From contig OW028577.1 of the NCBI GenBank assembly GCA_932294295.1, positions 6,475,501 through 6,539,500 on the forward strand: a stretch of DNA of 64,000 nucleotides, in the 5' to 3' direction. Under the pieces are notes generated by a model. That model ran no database searches, was not told the origin of the DNA, and was given only the letters and a program-made list of their open reading frames with translations. Numbering within the stretch: position 1 is the stretch's first letter; every line of letters starts with the position of its first letter. The position numbers and the translations under genes are program-made. Below, in pieces: positions 14,527 to 25,576 of the stretch. Source of the stretch: Alitta virens (lineage: Eukaryota > Annelida > Polychaeta > Phyllodocida > Nereididae).

Positions 14527-14904
14527 TCAGTGTCATGATCCAATCTCTTATGGATACAGCGACTGAGCAAGCAATGGTGTGAGCATCTTTCTGCCCCCCG
14601 ACTGTCTCAGGTCACTGCAGACAATGATGGGATGGAACATGGCACCCTGGCTTACTCCGTCATGGCCGCCAATTGTTTGCTTTGTTCCATTGTCATCCTT
14701 TGTTTGTCCCATTCATCCCCCAGTGGCCACTTCATCCCAGGCATTGCCCCCTCATCCGTTTGAAACACTCCTTGAGTCAATATCTTAATGATGTCAACCA
14801 TGGGTATCAGTGCTACTATGATATGGTTGAACAATTTGGAAAATTGGCAAAGCCTTACCTACTTTCGTGCTTCATAATTCTTGGTAAAACCAGATAGTCA
14901 GTTA

Positions 14905-15128
14905 AGTTAACCTATTTATAGCAAGATTCGAATAATAAATCATAGATGAACTTGACTGCCTTTTAAGTTTATCATTTTATAACAAGATTCTAATAATAAA
15001 CATTGATGAACTTGACTGCCTTTTAAGTTAACCTATTTATAACAAGATTCTAATGATAAATCATAGATGAACTTGACTGCCTTTTAAGTTAACCTTTTTA
15101 TAGTAAGATTCTAATAATAAATCATAGG
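14905..15128. repeat. 61-bp tandem repeat, about 3.7 copies
   Basis: Units begin at 14905, 14966, 15026 and 15087 with AGTTAACCTATTTATA or close variants, followed by AAGATTCTAATAATAAATCA and TGAACTTGACTGCCTTTTA. Period is 60-61 bases; copies are 85-95 percent alike by eye. Confidence 0.85.
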
Positions 15129-15493
15129 TGACTTATCTTTTGGACCAATTCCATTTATAATTGCAAATGTTCAGTTTTCTGTTCTTGCTTTTTTGTAAAT
15201 TTAGGTACATTTGGTGAACAATGTAGCCTTGGTAAATCTCCTGTATTGATTCTCCAGAGCATTTAAACAATAGATGCAAAGTGATGCAAAAGAAGGTCGT
15301 AGCTTGGGCACAGAGGTCCTCAGGAAGTGTCAGATGCGGAAGCTGGGCTCCAGATGCTGCTGTTGCTGTTGCAGGTCTTGGGGCTTCCTGCCTGACTTGC
15401 ATCACCCGAGCAGTTTGGCTGTCAGTATCTCGCCAAAGCCATTTTTCCACCTCGAGAAACAATACGAGTGAAGTCAATTTGGCGAAGCCCTTC

Positions 15494-15572
15494 GATGCTG
15501 CTGCTGATGCTGCTGCTGATGCGGCTGCTGATGCTGCTGTTGATGCTGATGCTACTACTGATGCTACTGCTC
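15494..15572. repeat. GCTGAT/GCT compound trinucleotide tract
   Basis: GATGCTGCTGCT repeats with drift to GATGCTACTACT. Both strands have open frames across it (171 codons minus, 128 plus), driven by the repeat. The flanking part lacks domain features. Confidence 0.9.
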
Positions 15573-16739
15573 CGTGTGACAGGCCAAATGGACCCAGTGT
15601 AATCTGCAGCTCTGAATCAGACCAAGACTCAATTGAACAAAATGACATGGGCCTGTGGATGGAGTGAGGCCAGGTGAAGCCTGTGTGACAAGAAGCTCAG
15701 CCTACAAGACAAAGTAATTCAATAAGGAACACCTAGAAGGCTGGCATGGCCAACCACAGTCTGACAGCATGGCAGGGGACACTATGCACTGTCCTCTAAG
15801 CACATTAGCTGATTTGCAGACCAGCAACACTGCAATCAGTGTTCCATGTGTCACTCTAGTCCACTTACAGACTTCTAATCAAGAACAATGCACACTCACT
15901 GCAGCCTCATTGACATAAGACAGTTGCCAGACCTTGCTAATGACATATACTTTGTAGTTCTACCGAGATTAGGTGCATGTATGGTAGTCATTGGATCATA
16001 CAATTGACTAAATGTACTCCTCCAAATCTAGTTCTTTCTTGGACTGTAGTGACAATTTCCAGTGTCGTTCAATCTGGAAAATGGATCATCTCTGATTGTG
16101 ACGCATAGGAGTGTTCAGAAAGTCACCTTTTAATCATTTTTAAAAGTGCTTCATCTCACATTGAGGCTGTTAAGAATCAGATAAAGACTATTGTAATAAC
16201 TTGTGATCGCTGGGGTAAAAAAAAAAGGATGGAATGTAACACCAGCATATCAAGTGTCTTCAGACAGTGCATCTGACTCTGTATATTGCATATATATGTG
16301 GAATGAGCTGTGCTCAGTCATTGAATTGGATTTAGATGAAAAGGAAGTAGGTGACTGTGATTGTCGTGACTTGCTCTCCTGCTCCTTTGCATTTGAGGGG
16401 CTTGCCAGCACACGACTTGAGGGATGAGCCGCTTAACATTCTGACAGATGACAACAGCCTCCCAAATTAAATCTTGTTTTGTGTTCTACTCGGCCAGAGC
16501 CAGTCCGCTGATCCGCTCCTCCCGAAACCTGGTCCGCGAATTAGTCGCCTCATTTCCGCTTGTTTGACTTCAGCCATATTGAGAAGGTATGGGGCTGCCT
16601 GGCATTATCTGTGACAGGTTGGACTAAATGAGTAAATTGCTGTTGGAATTTCTAGTCTCCTATTCTAGTCTCCATTAAAAGCGGATTAGATCATGTAAAA
16701 TTCATTCCATTACGCCATCCTGAGACTTTAAGACGATGT

Positions 16740-17040
16740 AAATCCGATGACTTATTTTACGAGACGTTCTTTCTCGGTGATGACGTCATTGTGGCGTTCC
16801 GAGTGACGCCTGAATGACGTTATGTCGTGAACAAAACGCGTTTCCTGATTAAAACTAGTGGGGGAGCTGTTGCGGTGAGCTTTCCACATGAAACCGAGTT
16901 TGATGGGAGGCTGCATGCAAGAATGGCATCGGCGTTCGTGAGGTGTCTGTTCATGACTATTGTACCGTCCTTCGGCACCTCTCGCCTTTCTCTTTGTGTC
17001 ACATAGCACTTGCTATAACGTGCCTGCATGGTTCATCTCG
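16740..17040. promoter_or_regulatory. orphan CpG-rich islet with CRE motifs
   Basis: CpG-rich stretch around a perfect TGACGTCA (16781-16788), with GTGACGCC (about 16802) and TGACGTTA (about 16815) close by, giving three CRE-like sites in 45 bases. Two overlapping minus-strand open frames of 69-85 codons are not recognisable. It reads as a regulatory islet rather than a coding exon. Confidence 0.35.
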
Positions 17041-17421
17041 TCGAAGTCACAGCCAGAGTAGGACCTATACCAAGTATACGCTGTAATGTGCAGCATGGTC
17101 CGAGGACACCCATGCTGTACTCATTTATTGTGCACCTTCTAGGTCATACCAACGGAATTTGAAGAAGAAAAAAAGCATCGTGGCACTTGTATGGTTATTT
17201 TCAGAATATAACGTGGTTATTTTGCAGAGAAATGTGACTTTGACTCGCAAGCAAATGAAACACTAGCAATCTATAATAAAGTTGAGATAAGCATCAGGAA
17301 AATCTAGACACACTTAGAGGAATTAGTGGGTGCAGGAGCGGTCGGAATACATTATTGAGAGTGATCTTGTGCCTTTGAGACGTGCAGCAACAGCCTTGGT
17401 CAGGAGACAGGGAACAAGACC

Positions 17422-17472
17422 AGGGAGGCAGACCAAGGAGGCAGACCTAAGAGGCAGACCTAGGAGGCAGGG
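17422..17472. repeat. GGAGGCAGACC(TA) short tandem repeat
   Basis: Four purine-rich units of GAGGCAGACC with one to three extra bases. Confidence 0.75.
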
Positions 17473-17798
17473 GTGAGCTTGTAGTTGCGGTAACAGTTGC
17501 CTAGCAGTGATGGATGAGGTGTGCGCGGGCTGTGTCAGGGTGATCCATACGTGGCCACCTGTACCACTGGCATCCATCTTGGAGTCAATGAGGACCTTCC
17601 ATGCCTTGCTGCCTTGCCACGAGTTGGCACGACAGGCCCTGCTCACCAGATCATATTAATTCAGCGCTAAGGGATGTAATTGCATCGCAGTCTCTGCATG
17701 CTCCTGTCATTAGGCCAGACTGTGAGCTGTAAAAACGCAGGCTGCTTGTTGGTGGTCCTAATGAATGCATATGAAGGCATGCAAGCACCTCCCTCCTA

Positions 17799-17810
17799 CC
17801 CCCCCCCCCC
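17799..17810. repeat. C12 homopolymer
   Basis: Twelve C inside a longer CT-rich tract (17,785-17,830). Confidence 0.95.
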
Positions 17811-18774
17811 TCACCCCTCCAACCTCCTTGCCCTGTGCTGCAGATTTGTCTTGCCTCCTGCTACGACCACTGCAATCGCTGCAATCACATCCTCTTGTTT
17901 TAATCAGAAGGCAGTGGCCAGCTTCCTGCCTTTGTGTTGCCTGTCTGACCCAGCAACCACCTCCTGATGTCCCCCACCCACCTCCCTCCTGCATCCCTCC
18001 CAGCAGCAGCAGCAGCACTAACCACCCTCCCTGCTTCACGCCGATAATCACACACAATGGCATCTCTGGGAGCCGATAAGCAGACCACTTGGCCGCTCTC
18101 ACAGATTAAAAATCAATACACTAACGCTGTTCTCAATAGCATCGAATGGCTGCTCCAACTCCTTCCCCCTGAAACACCCGAGTACTAGCCCTCTGCTTTT
18201 TGCTTAAACCCTGCCCCTTTTGATTGCCTCTTCTGGTGGCTTTTATTGTCTCTCCTCGATTGACTCCCAAGGACAATGAGGAGATTTTCTGCAGCGCAGT
18301 ACACTCAGGCCAATGGCATTTTGCAGAGCTGTCTTGTCTGCATCAGGAGGTCTCTTGTTTCAGTCAGACAGACCTTGTGCGTGGTGGCAAGCATCCTGGT
18401 CCTGTGCAAGTGTGGCTGGAGGGCCAGGTGACAAAACTAATGTCCGCCCAACACGCGTCTGTGAAATGAAGAGACCAGGAAGACACCAGGCTCCAACGCC
18501 CAGAAAAGACTCATGTCGGCGACATGGAAAGCATTTTAAGGCGACACTTTTGATTAGGCATGACCCAGCCACGTCTCGCGCCTCCAGCTAAACCCGCTCC
18601 ATTATACACCTAATTCGCCAGGCTTGTCAGGCAGCGCCCGTGTGTACTATTGACTATTTTCATTAAGCACAATTCGCTACAAAAACAGCCAGCCTACAGT
18701 GGCGATCAGGTGGCGCTGCTGTCCTTGGTGGGCCCTGGCTGTTCTCCGACAGAGGGCACCACCCACTTCATTAG

Positions 18775-18788
18775 GTTGGCATGGCAAC
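18775..18788. promoter_or_regulatory. palindromic RFX X-box
   Basis: GTTGGCATGGCAAC fits the RFX X-box palindrome (GTTNCCATGGNAAC) at all but one of the consensus bases. A CTCF-like core AGGTGGCGCTG lies 60 bases upstream (about 18709). Confidence 0.5.
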
Positions 18789-19439
18789 GGAGCGAGTTTG
18801 GCACGGTGCTGACAGGATGGTTATCCATTGCAATGAAGTGTGAAGGCTCGCCACTCGCCATGGTGCTGATCTGACCTGTCATGCTGCCAAAGGCCTTCAT
18901 TCAGCTTCAATGCTTTCTAGCCAGTCTTGCTCTGAGTCTGATGAAGCAGCCCAAAGACTTTGAAGCCGGCCTCGTATTATTGTGCTTTTCATAGTGAATT
19001 GAGGGCCCTGACACATGCAATCTGCGCCCGCTCTATGCAGCCTGTCAAAGCTGCATCTCCTGGAATCCCGCGCAGATTTATTGGCAGATTTCATTACATC
19101 GATTCCATTTCTCGCGTCTCATTCCTGCATACTTTTTCCTGGCAATCTTGATGCTTGTCATTTTTCATTTGTGCACCCAGGCATTTGCCGCCAATCCCCG
19201 CGTCCCTACCCGCAGCCGGCTTCTCTATGCCTGTACTAATTTAGCCGAGCACACGGAGGCTGGCAGGCAAGCAGTATTGTCAATTCACACCTTTGAAGCC
19301 CTCCTTCTCCCCAGCTTATTCGCCGTCAGGACAAAGGGGCCAGGTTATATTGACAATGCCATGGCTTAAAGGGATATTGACTGCCGGGCACTATCATTTG
19401 TTTCGCCATCCTCGTCTCGTTGCTCCAAATATGGAATGC

Positions 19440-19700
19440 TAGTTACGTTGACACGTTCTTTGCGTTTCTAATCCATCACGACTCGTGCGCGATTACGTAA
19501 TTCCTTTCTGTCGTAGCACACACGCGCCGGAAGTGGTCGTCCCGCGTCGCCGGAGCGCCGCTTGTCACGTCACTCCGTCTGCGAAACGTATCAGTCTTAA
19601 TTGGAGTTTTCGCTGTTGTGACGTCACAGTGAATAATGGCTCGTTGCACGAGAACCACTGGTTTGAATAACGCCGTCATGCTCGTTTTAAAGTGTCATAA
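19440..19700. promoter_or_regulatory. orphan CpG-rich islet with ETS and CRE motifs
   Basis: Dense CpGs from 19,447 to 19,640, with an ETS core GCCGGAAGTGG (about 19528), TCACGTCA (about 19564) and a perfect TGACGTCA (19619-19626). On the + strand an ATG at 19636 opens 25 codons ending at GGGCAG-GTAATG, a possible donor. The peptide (MARCTRTTG...) is unrecognised. The combination is typical of CpG promoters, but no downstream exon is evident. Confidence 0.4.
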
Positions 19701-20319
19701 AAGCGGGCAGGTAATGGGGGAATGTTGTTTGCTACAAGCTCGGAGTGTGTGGCCTGTGATTTAACACTGACAACATGCACAGCTCTGCGCCATGCTTATC
19801 ACATAGGCAAACATCCGCAACTATGACATGCCATCTGCAAATGCCTTTCCCATGCTTTATATCATTTGCCAAATGCATGTCGTGTCATATAGCTTGAAGG
19901 CTATATAGTAGTTCTGAGTGCAGTGTTAGCACTATTGGCCTTGGGGTGCGTATTTACAATGAAAATATAGCTTGTGTTCATACAGTTATAGTTTCCTAAG
20001 ATATGGTCGACTCTAGACAGCTGTTGCGATCTATAACTGGCTAAAGCCAGCTGCTTCTGTCTACTCCTATCTTATAGTCGGCTTACCACAAAAAAATATA
20101 AACCTTGATAAATAAAAAAAAATTATAAGATATGATGCATATACTTTTAGATCCAACTTTGAGTAGCTAGCTTAGCCAGAAAGTTCTGGTTAGTGGCAGG
20201 TAGCATCGTATAGCAAAAGTTGTTAAACTTTGTCTAGGTTTAATTTGACAGGCATTTTTTTTAATGAAACTCACTGTAAATGCTTCTACTTTTCAATTCT
20301 CTGAGAAGAAAATACTTTT

Positions 20320-20376
20320 CTTAGGTATCGAACCCACGATCTCTTGCAAAGAAGCAAACTGAGCTTCCTCTAGATG
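20320..20376 (-). repeat. degenerate tRNA-derived sequence (SINE head)
   Basis: Read on the minus strand, AGCTCAGTTTG (A-box-like, about 20366-20356) is followed 30 bases later by GGGTTCGATACC (20335-20324), a very good B-box preceded by AGAGATCGT as in tRNA T-arms. No acceptor stem is evident. Likely a tRNA-derived SINE fragment. Confidence 0.4.
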
Positions 20377-23300
20377 CTTTCAAATTGTGGAATCAGTGGA
20401 ATCAGCAATCTTGTCCTATTGTAAAAACTGCCCAGCACGTAGATCTATAGGTGTCCAGTGAATTAGATATCTAACCGAACAAGTCAGAGAGCAAAGATAG
20501 AGAATGCTTGAGTTTTGTGGAGCAAAAAGGATGCCCTCTTGGCTCACGGAGACAGGGCTCCATGCGTGTCCCAAGGAAGGCCATTGAAGCACGTGGGGAC
20601 ACGTGAAGACACGCCGAAGACTCGTGAAGACGCATTGAGGGGTGGGAGGCAGACAGCAGATATGATTGGCTGCGGGGTCAATAGAGCATCAGTGATGAAG
20701 GCAGTGATCAGCAGACTCCTTTGCATCAGCAGCTGCTCATCAACTCACTTTGATCACAGCCACTGTTGTAATACGTCCTTTTGAGCAGGTTGCCTATCAA
20801 AAGCCCCCCTGCTCTGCCCTGCTCTAATTTCTGCCTCTCTTATCAGCCAAAGTGCTTTCTCAGCCCGATATCTGGCTGGTGCCATCACGGCTCCAAATGA
20901 TTACTCTTGTGTGCGAGGATTTCCTAAAAGCCCTTTATGGGAGGTGTATATTCCTGGGTAATTTTATACCGTGCAAGTCGGTGCACTCTGCGGCCTTGCC
21001 TTGTCATTTCATCAACTCAAGCCGCCCCATCAAAGCAGAATGCATGTTCTCCATTAAATAACATTGCTCTTTCCTGTCCTTACATACGGTTTATTGGTTT
21101 ATTTGGAGGCTTCATTTTTTACTCAGGGATGAGGATGGATGACATTGTATCTTCGCTGCTGCATCAACAGTGTCGTGGGCGCTGATACATATTTAAGGCG
21201 AACATTGATTGGGCGTTGGGTTTTGTCTGAGGTGATGGCTGTTGTTGGAGTTGGCTGTGGTTGGCAAAGAGATACTGGAGTCGAGAGATGGAGAGGGGAG
21301 TGAAGCAGCAGCAGCATCAGTAGGGATGCAGGGAGCTGCAGAGGCTGTGGAGAGCTGCTGAAGCAGATGACAAGAAGACTTGCCTTGTTTTTCCCACTCT
21401 CCATCAGCTCTGGCTGTGTGGCTTGAGAGAAGGACACTCCAGCATGTTTGTCGCTGGGGACTCAAGAGCTCTTGCCAAGCCGTTGCCTGTTAAGCACCTC
21501 TCATGTGGTGGAGAGCCTCTCCTGCCAGTGTCAGCAGCCCCCTCCTCCTCTGCCTCCTCTGCCTCCTCCTCCTCTCAACTCACATCTCTTCTCTAAACTC
21601 CTATCTTTTCATATCATTGATGTGTAGTTCTGCCTCTTGCATCCTAGAGTACACCCAGTCCTGCAAATATCTCTTCGGTGTTTCTTCTTGTGAATATTTC
21701 AAGGCATCTAAGTGTCTCCTTGGTCCATTTATTGCACCGTATTGGCCTACATATTCATGATGAAGTCCGATTTATATTGATACACCGAGAAACATGTAAA
21801 GCAAAAAGGACATCTAAAAAAGAAATCTTTATGCACTTATTCGTTTGAACAGTCATAGCACCTGTAGCAGGTGATGTAAATGTATATACGACGTCATGTC
21901 ACTCTATGTGAAAGACATGTGCCATTGTGGCTAATGCACAGCCCAGGGACTCGCTCAAAAATATTAAGAAAAAATGTAGTTCAGCATCCTCTCCATCTTG
22001 TTCTAATTGAGTACAAGGAGCTTCAATTATGCCGTTTCATTTTGCAATTGCAAATGTTCTTCATTAAATGATGCTCTTCAGTCTGTTGATTAAGAATCCA
22101 TTAAGGATTAAGGAGACGTACATTTAAGATACGGAATTGAGTCAAGGCAGCTAGAGAGATAACGTGGGAGACACAGCACAGCATTGAGGAACTCCGTCGC
22201 AGCATAACGCCAACATGTATGACTTGTAGCTGCTGTCTTTGGCTTCCAGAGGAAATCAGGATTCCTTTTGCCCATTACATTGATAACCAGTACCCATCTC
22301 ATTTAACTAGGAAATAATGGGAGGGTCTTATTGCCATACAGGATACTAAGCCCCATTTCCGTGTGATGGGCAGATGCAGTCATTTTCTTAATGCTATAAC
22401 GGTAGGGGCATAATGATTATATGGCTTATTAGCAAATTGCCTTCATTACGTAATGCCATCTGGTATAGTTTCATTTGTATTGCCCTTAATCATGTGAGTA
22501 GTTTTACCGATATCATTTTACATTATCATCCACGTCAGTTGTATGTTTTTAGGTCACTGGATGCAATATTTTTGCACATATCGACTTTCTCATTCTCCCT
22601 TTTTTGGCTGCTGTTTCTGTAGTGACCTTCAGACTACTCCTGCACCAGTAAGAACAGCTGCAGTCAATGAGCTGCAGGATCCAGGCAGGTCACCAGACTC
22701 AATTGAACAGCTCTCTATAATAGTGTGCAAGTGGAGAACAGATTAGTTTTATCCCCTCACACAATCTCTGTTGGCTTCTGTTACAAGAGGCCAGATTGAA
22801 ACAGGCTTCAGCCAAGAAAGGCATTAAAGAGGCCGAGCGCAGTGCTTGTTTAGGCAGCTGAGTGGGGCAAGAATGAGCCTGCCAAAACAAAAGACAAAGA
22901 AAAACTGGAGTCAGTAAATACGATGACATCGTATTAAGTTATGAAAGGCTCTAAAATACATCTGAATCTCTGCTTAAAGAAAAGTTAAGGAATCAATACA
23001 ATCAGAGACATTGTTATGCTGTGAAAAACAAAATTTAATTCAAGCTATCCTTCAAGAAAAGTGAAATCGATACTTTCGACCATACTTTAAACATCTTGGA
23101 TTCACAATTGAGATTTAGTAAGTTCACAGAATATGATCTTGAAGACCACCCCATGAATGAAGCCATAAAATGTCTGTCCAGTGTATTTATGCTTTCCAAA
23201 TAATGAATAAAGGCCCATTTGATCATATATTGAGTTATTTGGCAATAAAAAGATTAAGGTGCACATGTATTCACTTAAGTGAAATCTATGTGCAGTAAAT

Positions 23301-23872
23301 AAAATGGTAACGATTTTGGCTGGCACAACAGGAATTCTGGACGTTTATGTAAAATTTATTTTTATGAGCTAGAAATACAGTAAAATATTCCATTATCTCA
23401 CAATAGATGCTGATCATATCCAGTTTGGATAAGTTACAAACAGGCCCAGAGTAGCTGTGTACAGGCATCAAAATAAATGCGCCATAATGAAAGTTGATGA
23501 ATTGGTTTATTACGCCAATGACATGGAATGAGCAGAAGCAATCCCCCTGGCCCAGTCTCCTGGCATTTCTCCTGCCATCAATCAATTTCAGGATAAGATG
23601 CCTCCATGGGAACTTCTGGGACCTGTCCTGCAACACAACTCTGCATTAGTAATGTCCCACAAAGACAATGTTCTCAGCTTTTCGTGTAAAGACACCCAAT
23701 AAAGTGAAAGAGGAGGTTGTCCCATGCAGATGAAGCTTTTCATATTTGGTCCAGCCATGTGCTCGCTGCAACAAGCCACAAAGGAACAACTTCACTGTTA
23801 CTTCACAAATGTTTATAATCATTTTGTAAAGGTATGAAGTTATAGTACTACTTTAATATTAAGGTATGGTAT

Positions 23873-24010
23873 ATGGCCAAATGTGCCACGTGCGTTTTCC
23901 ATGAGAAGGATAAACGTTTGGAAAAGGCGTGGTTTTTGCCTCATTATAATTAGCTAAAAAACCATGCATTTATCCTTCTCATGGAAAACGCACGTGGCAC
24001 ATTTGGCCAT
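23873..24010. mobile_element. hairpin element with perfect 42-bp inverted repeats
   Basis: Bases 23873-23914 and 23969-24010 are exact reverse complements over 42 bases, separated by 54 bases that are themselves partly self-complementary (GGTTTTTGCC / GCTAAAAAACC). Similarity extends outward imperfectly (ACTTTAATATTA on the left, TAGTATTAAAGT on the right). The arms contain CCACGTGCG. It could be a young MITE or foldback element, or an RNA hairpin. Perfect arms imply recent insertion or active maintenance. Confidence 0.7.
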
Positions 24011-24520
24011 GTAGTATTAAAGTAAAGGTGTAAACCACAAATCTCAGCCTCTTCACAACGTTTTGAAAACAACAACAAAAAACAGCAAAAGGAATAATTG
24101 GATTTAAACACATATCATACTATGTGCCAAGGTTTTTGCAAGTGTTACCTTCGGAAAATTGCATGTGTGTACTTTAACTAAGCCAGTAAGCCAAAACGTG
24201 CTTTGAAATCATTGTTGTCTGAGACTCAAGCGACTTCACTTTTGTGATGTAAACTAAATAATTGGCAGTTTGCCTCTGCAGATAAGAAATGCAGCTTGAG
24301 GCAATTGTTTCATTATTGTGGCGTCCTTTTCCTCATTTCTTGCTGTTCATGGCTGAGGGAGTCTGCAAACAAAATGACATGGGAATTTTCTTGTTCTCTG
24401 AGCTGTGCACAGGACCTAATGGCATCTGGTGTTTGATTAGAACAGGGTGAATAGGAAGGTGGTCTCCGAGGTGGCAAGGCATTTGCATTGGGGTAGGAAC
24501 ATGTTCGGATGCTTGCTTGC

Positions 24521-24593
24521 TTGCTGCTGCTGCTGCTGCTGGTGATGCTGCTTGGATGCTTGCCCTCGGGTGTCTTACAGCAGCAGCAGCAGC
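24521..24593. repeat. facing CTG and CAG tracts
   Basis: A CTG tract (about 24523-24540) and a CAG tract (24578-24593) lie 40 bases apart in inverted orientation, so a single strand could fold into a hairpin. Confidence 0.85.
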
Positions 24594-24679
24594 CTCTCTG
24601 CTCATCTGCATCCATGTGATGATGGAACTACTTTAAGACGCGGATTAGTGAAGTTGTTTGAGGAGGTGCAGTTTGCCCA

Positions 24680-24710
24680 GCCTGCTGCTGCTTCTGATGC
24701 TTCTGATGCT

Positions 24711-24755
<45 letters not shown>
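24680..24755. repeat. CTG tract, 13 pure units
   Basis: CTGCTGCTG, then two CTTCTGATG units, then (CTG)13 at 24715-24753. Open frames here (Leu, Ala or Cys runs) are repeat-driven. Confidence 0.95.
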
Positions 24756-24756
<1 letters not shown>

Positions 24757-25536
24757 GGGGGTTGGATGGTGGGGGAGGGGTGTGTGTGTTGCCCGTCTCT
24801 TTCATTCGCTGCATTATTGACGTCCCGCTGGTCGGGTGACTACATCACTTGTGTTGTCATGGCAAATATTTGCCAACTCGGAACAAATCACAGATTGCCA
24901 GTGTCCACAGCGATAAGCTTTTATGTCTCTGGCATTCTGGATGCTGAGGAACAAACAGCCAAAGACAAGCTGCAGCAAGTGCATCATTGCCATCAATGTG
25001 ATGGACTGCCAGCTCTTGCAGTTTTTCTTGCCCAGGATTAAACACAATTTGATGGATGAATTGTCTTCTGTAATCCTCATTGAAATCTCAAATGTCTTCC
25101 ATGTCCAAAACCCAAAAATGCAGTTTCAAAGCTGGATTTGCTATTTGACACCCTGAGCCTTGCTCTGGGGCTGGTTGGTAATGTCTTTGTGCATGTTATT
25201 AGAACTGGGCAATCCTCAGTGTGACAAATCCATCACAGTGTGACAAACCATCAATATTGTAACAAACAAGGTCAAGGTCATGCAATTTTTGGACCATCAT
25301 AATTACATTGAGGAACAATATTACTCATAGTATTATGTAGACGATACTGTTACGAATCCAAAATTTATTAAGAATATTGAAATCTATATATCTAACATAA
25401 GAATTATTCAACAGATGCCAATACTTTAGACAAAACAGCCATTAGAGGCAAATTGACCCTTTGGGCCAGGAATGGCCCTCAACTGCAGTTAAGCCGCGTC
25501 ATTTGGAGGCAAAGAGCCCAGCATCAATTTGACCCG

Positions 25537-25576
25537 GCTGCTGCTGCTGCTGCTACTGCTGCTATTGCTGCTGCTG
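25537..25576. repeat. interrupted CTG tract
   Basis: About 13 CTG units interrupted by CTA and TTG. Confidence 0.9.

Larger units (their letters stand above)
9769..14904. other. gene-free stretch
   Basis: Contains two direct TGACCTTCAA repeats 18 bases apart (11386 and 11404, NR5A/ERR-like), a duplicated CTGTATTAGCAGCTACT (12280-12320), and a TGACGTCA followed by the ETS-like ACTTCCGC at 13232. The 104-codon frame at 10,196 is the only sizeable non-repetitive one I would note. Confidence 0.55.
15670..23872. other. gene-free stretch with CpG islets
   Basis: Holds the CpG islets at 16.8 and 19.5 kb, the X-box/CTCF-like pair at 18.7 kb, a CT-rich tract at 21,536-21,590 and the tRNA-like remnant at 20.3 kb. 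Open frames are short and unrecognisable. Confidence 0.55.

Noticed and set aside
15133..15648. 171-codon minus-strand frame and its 128-codon plus-strand partner
   Set aside because: Both depend on the GCTGAT repeat (Ala/Ser runs); the remaining parts show no domain and neither has a plausible exon boundary.
19636..19710. MARCTRTTG... as a possible histone H3 N-terminus
   Set aside because: Only M-A-R and scattered Thr agree; the H3 tail pattern of Lys residues is missing.
24552..25041. Overlapping poly-Ala and poly-Leu frames near 24.7 kb
   Set aside because: Open because of the (CTG)13 tract in all three phases.
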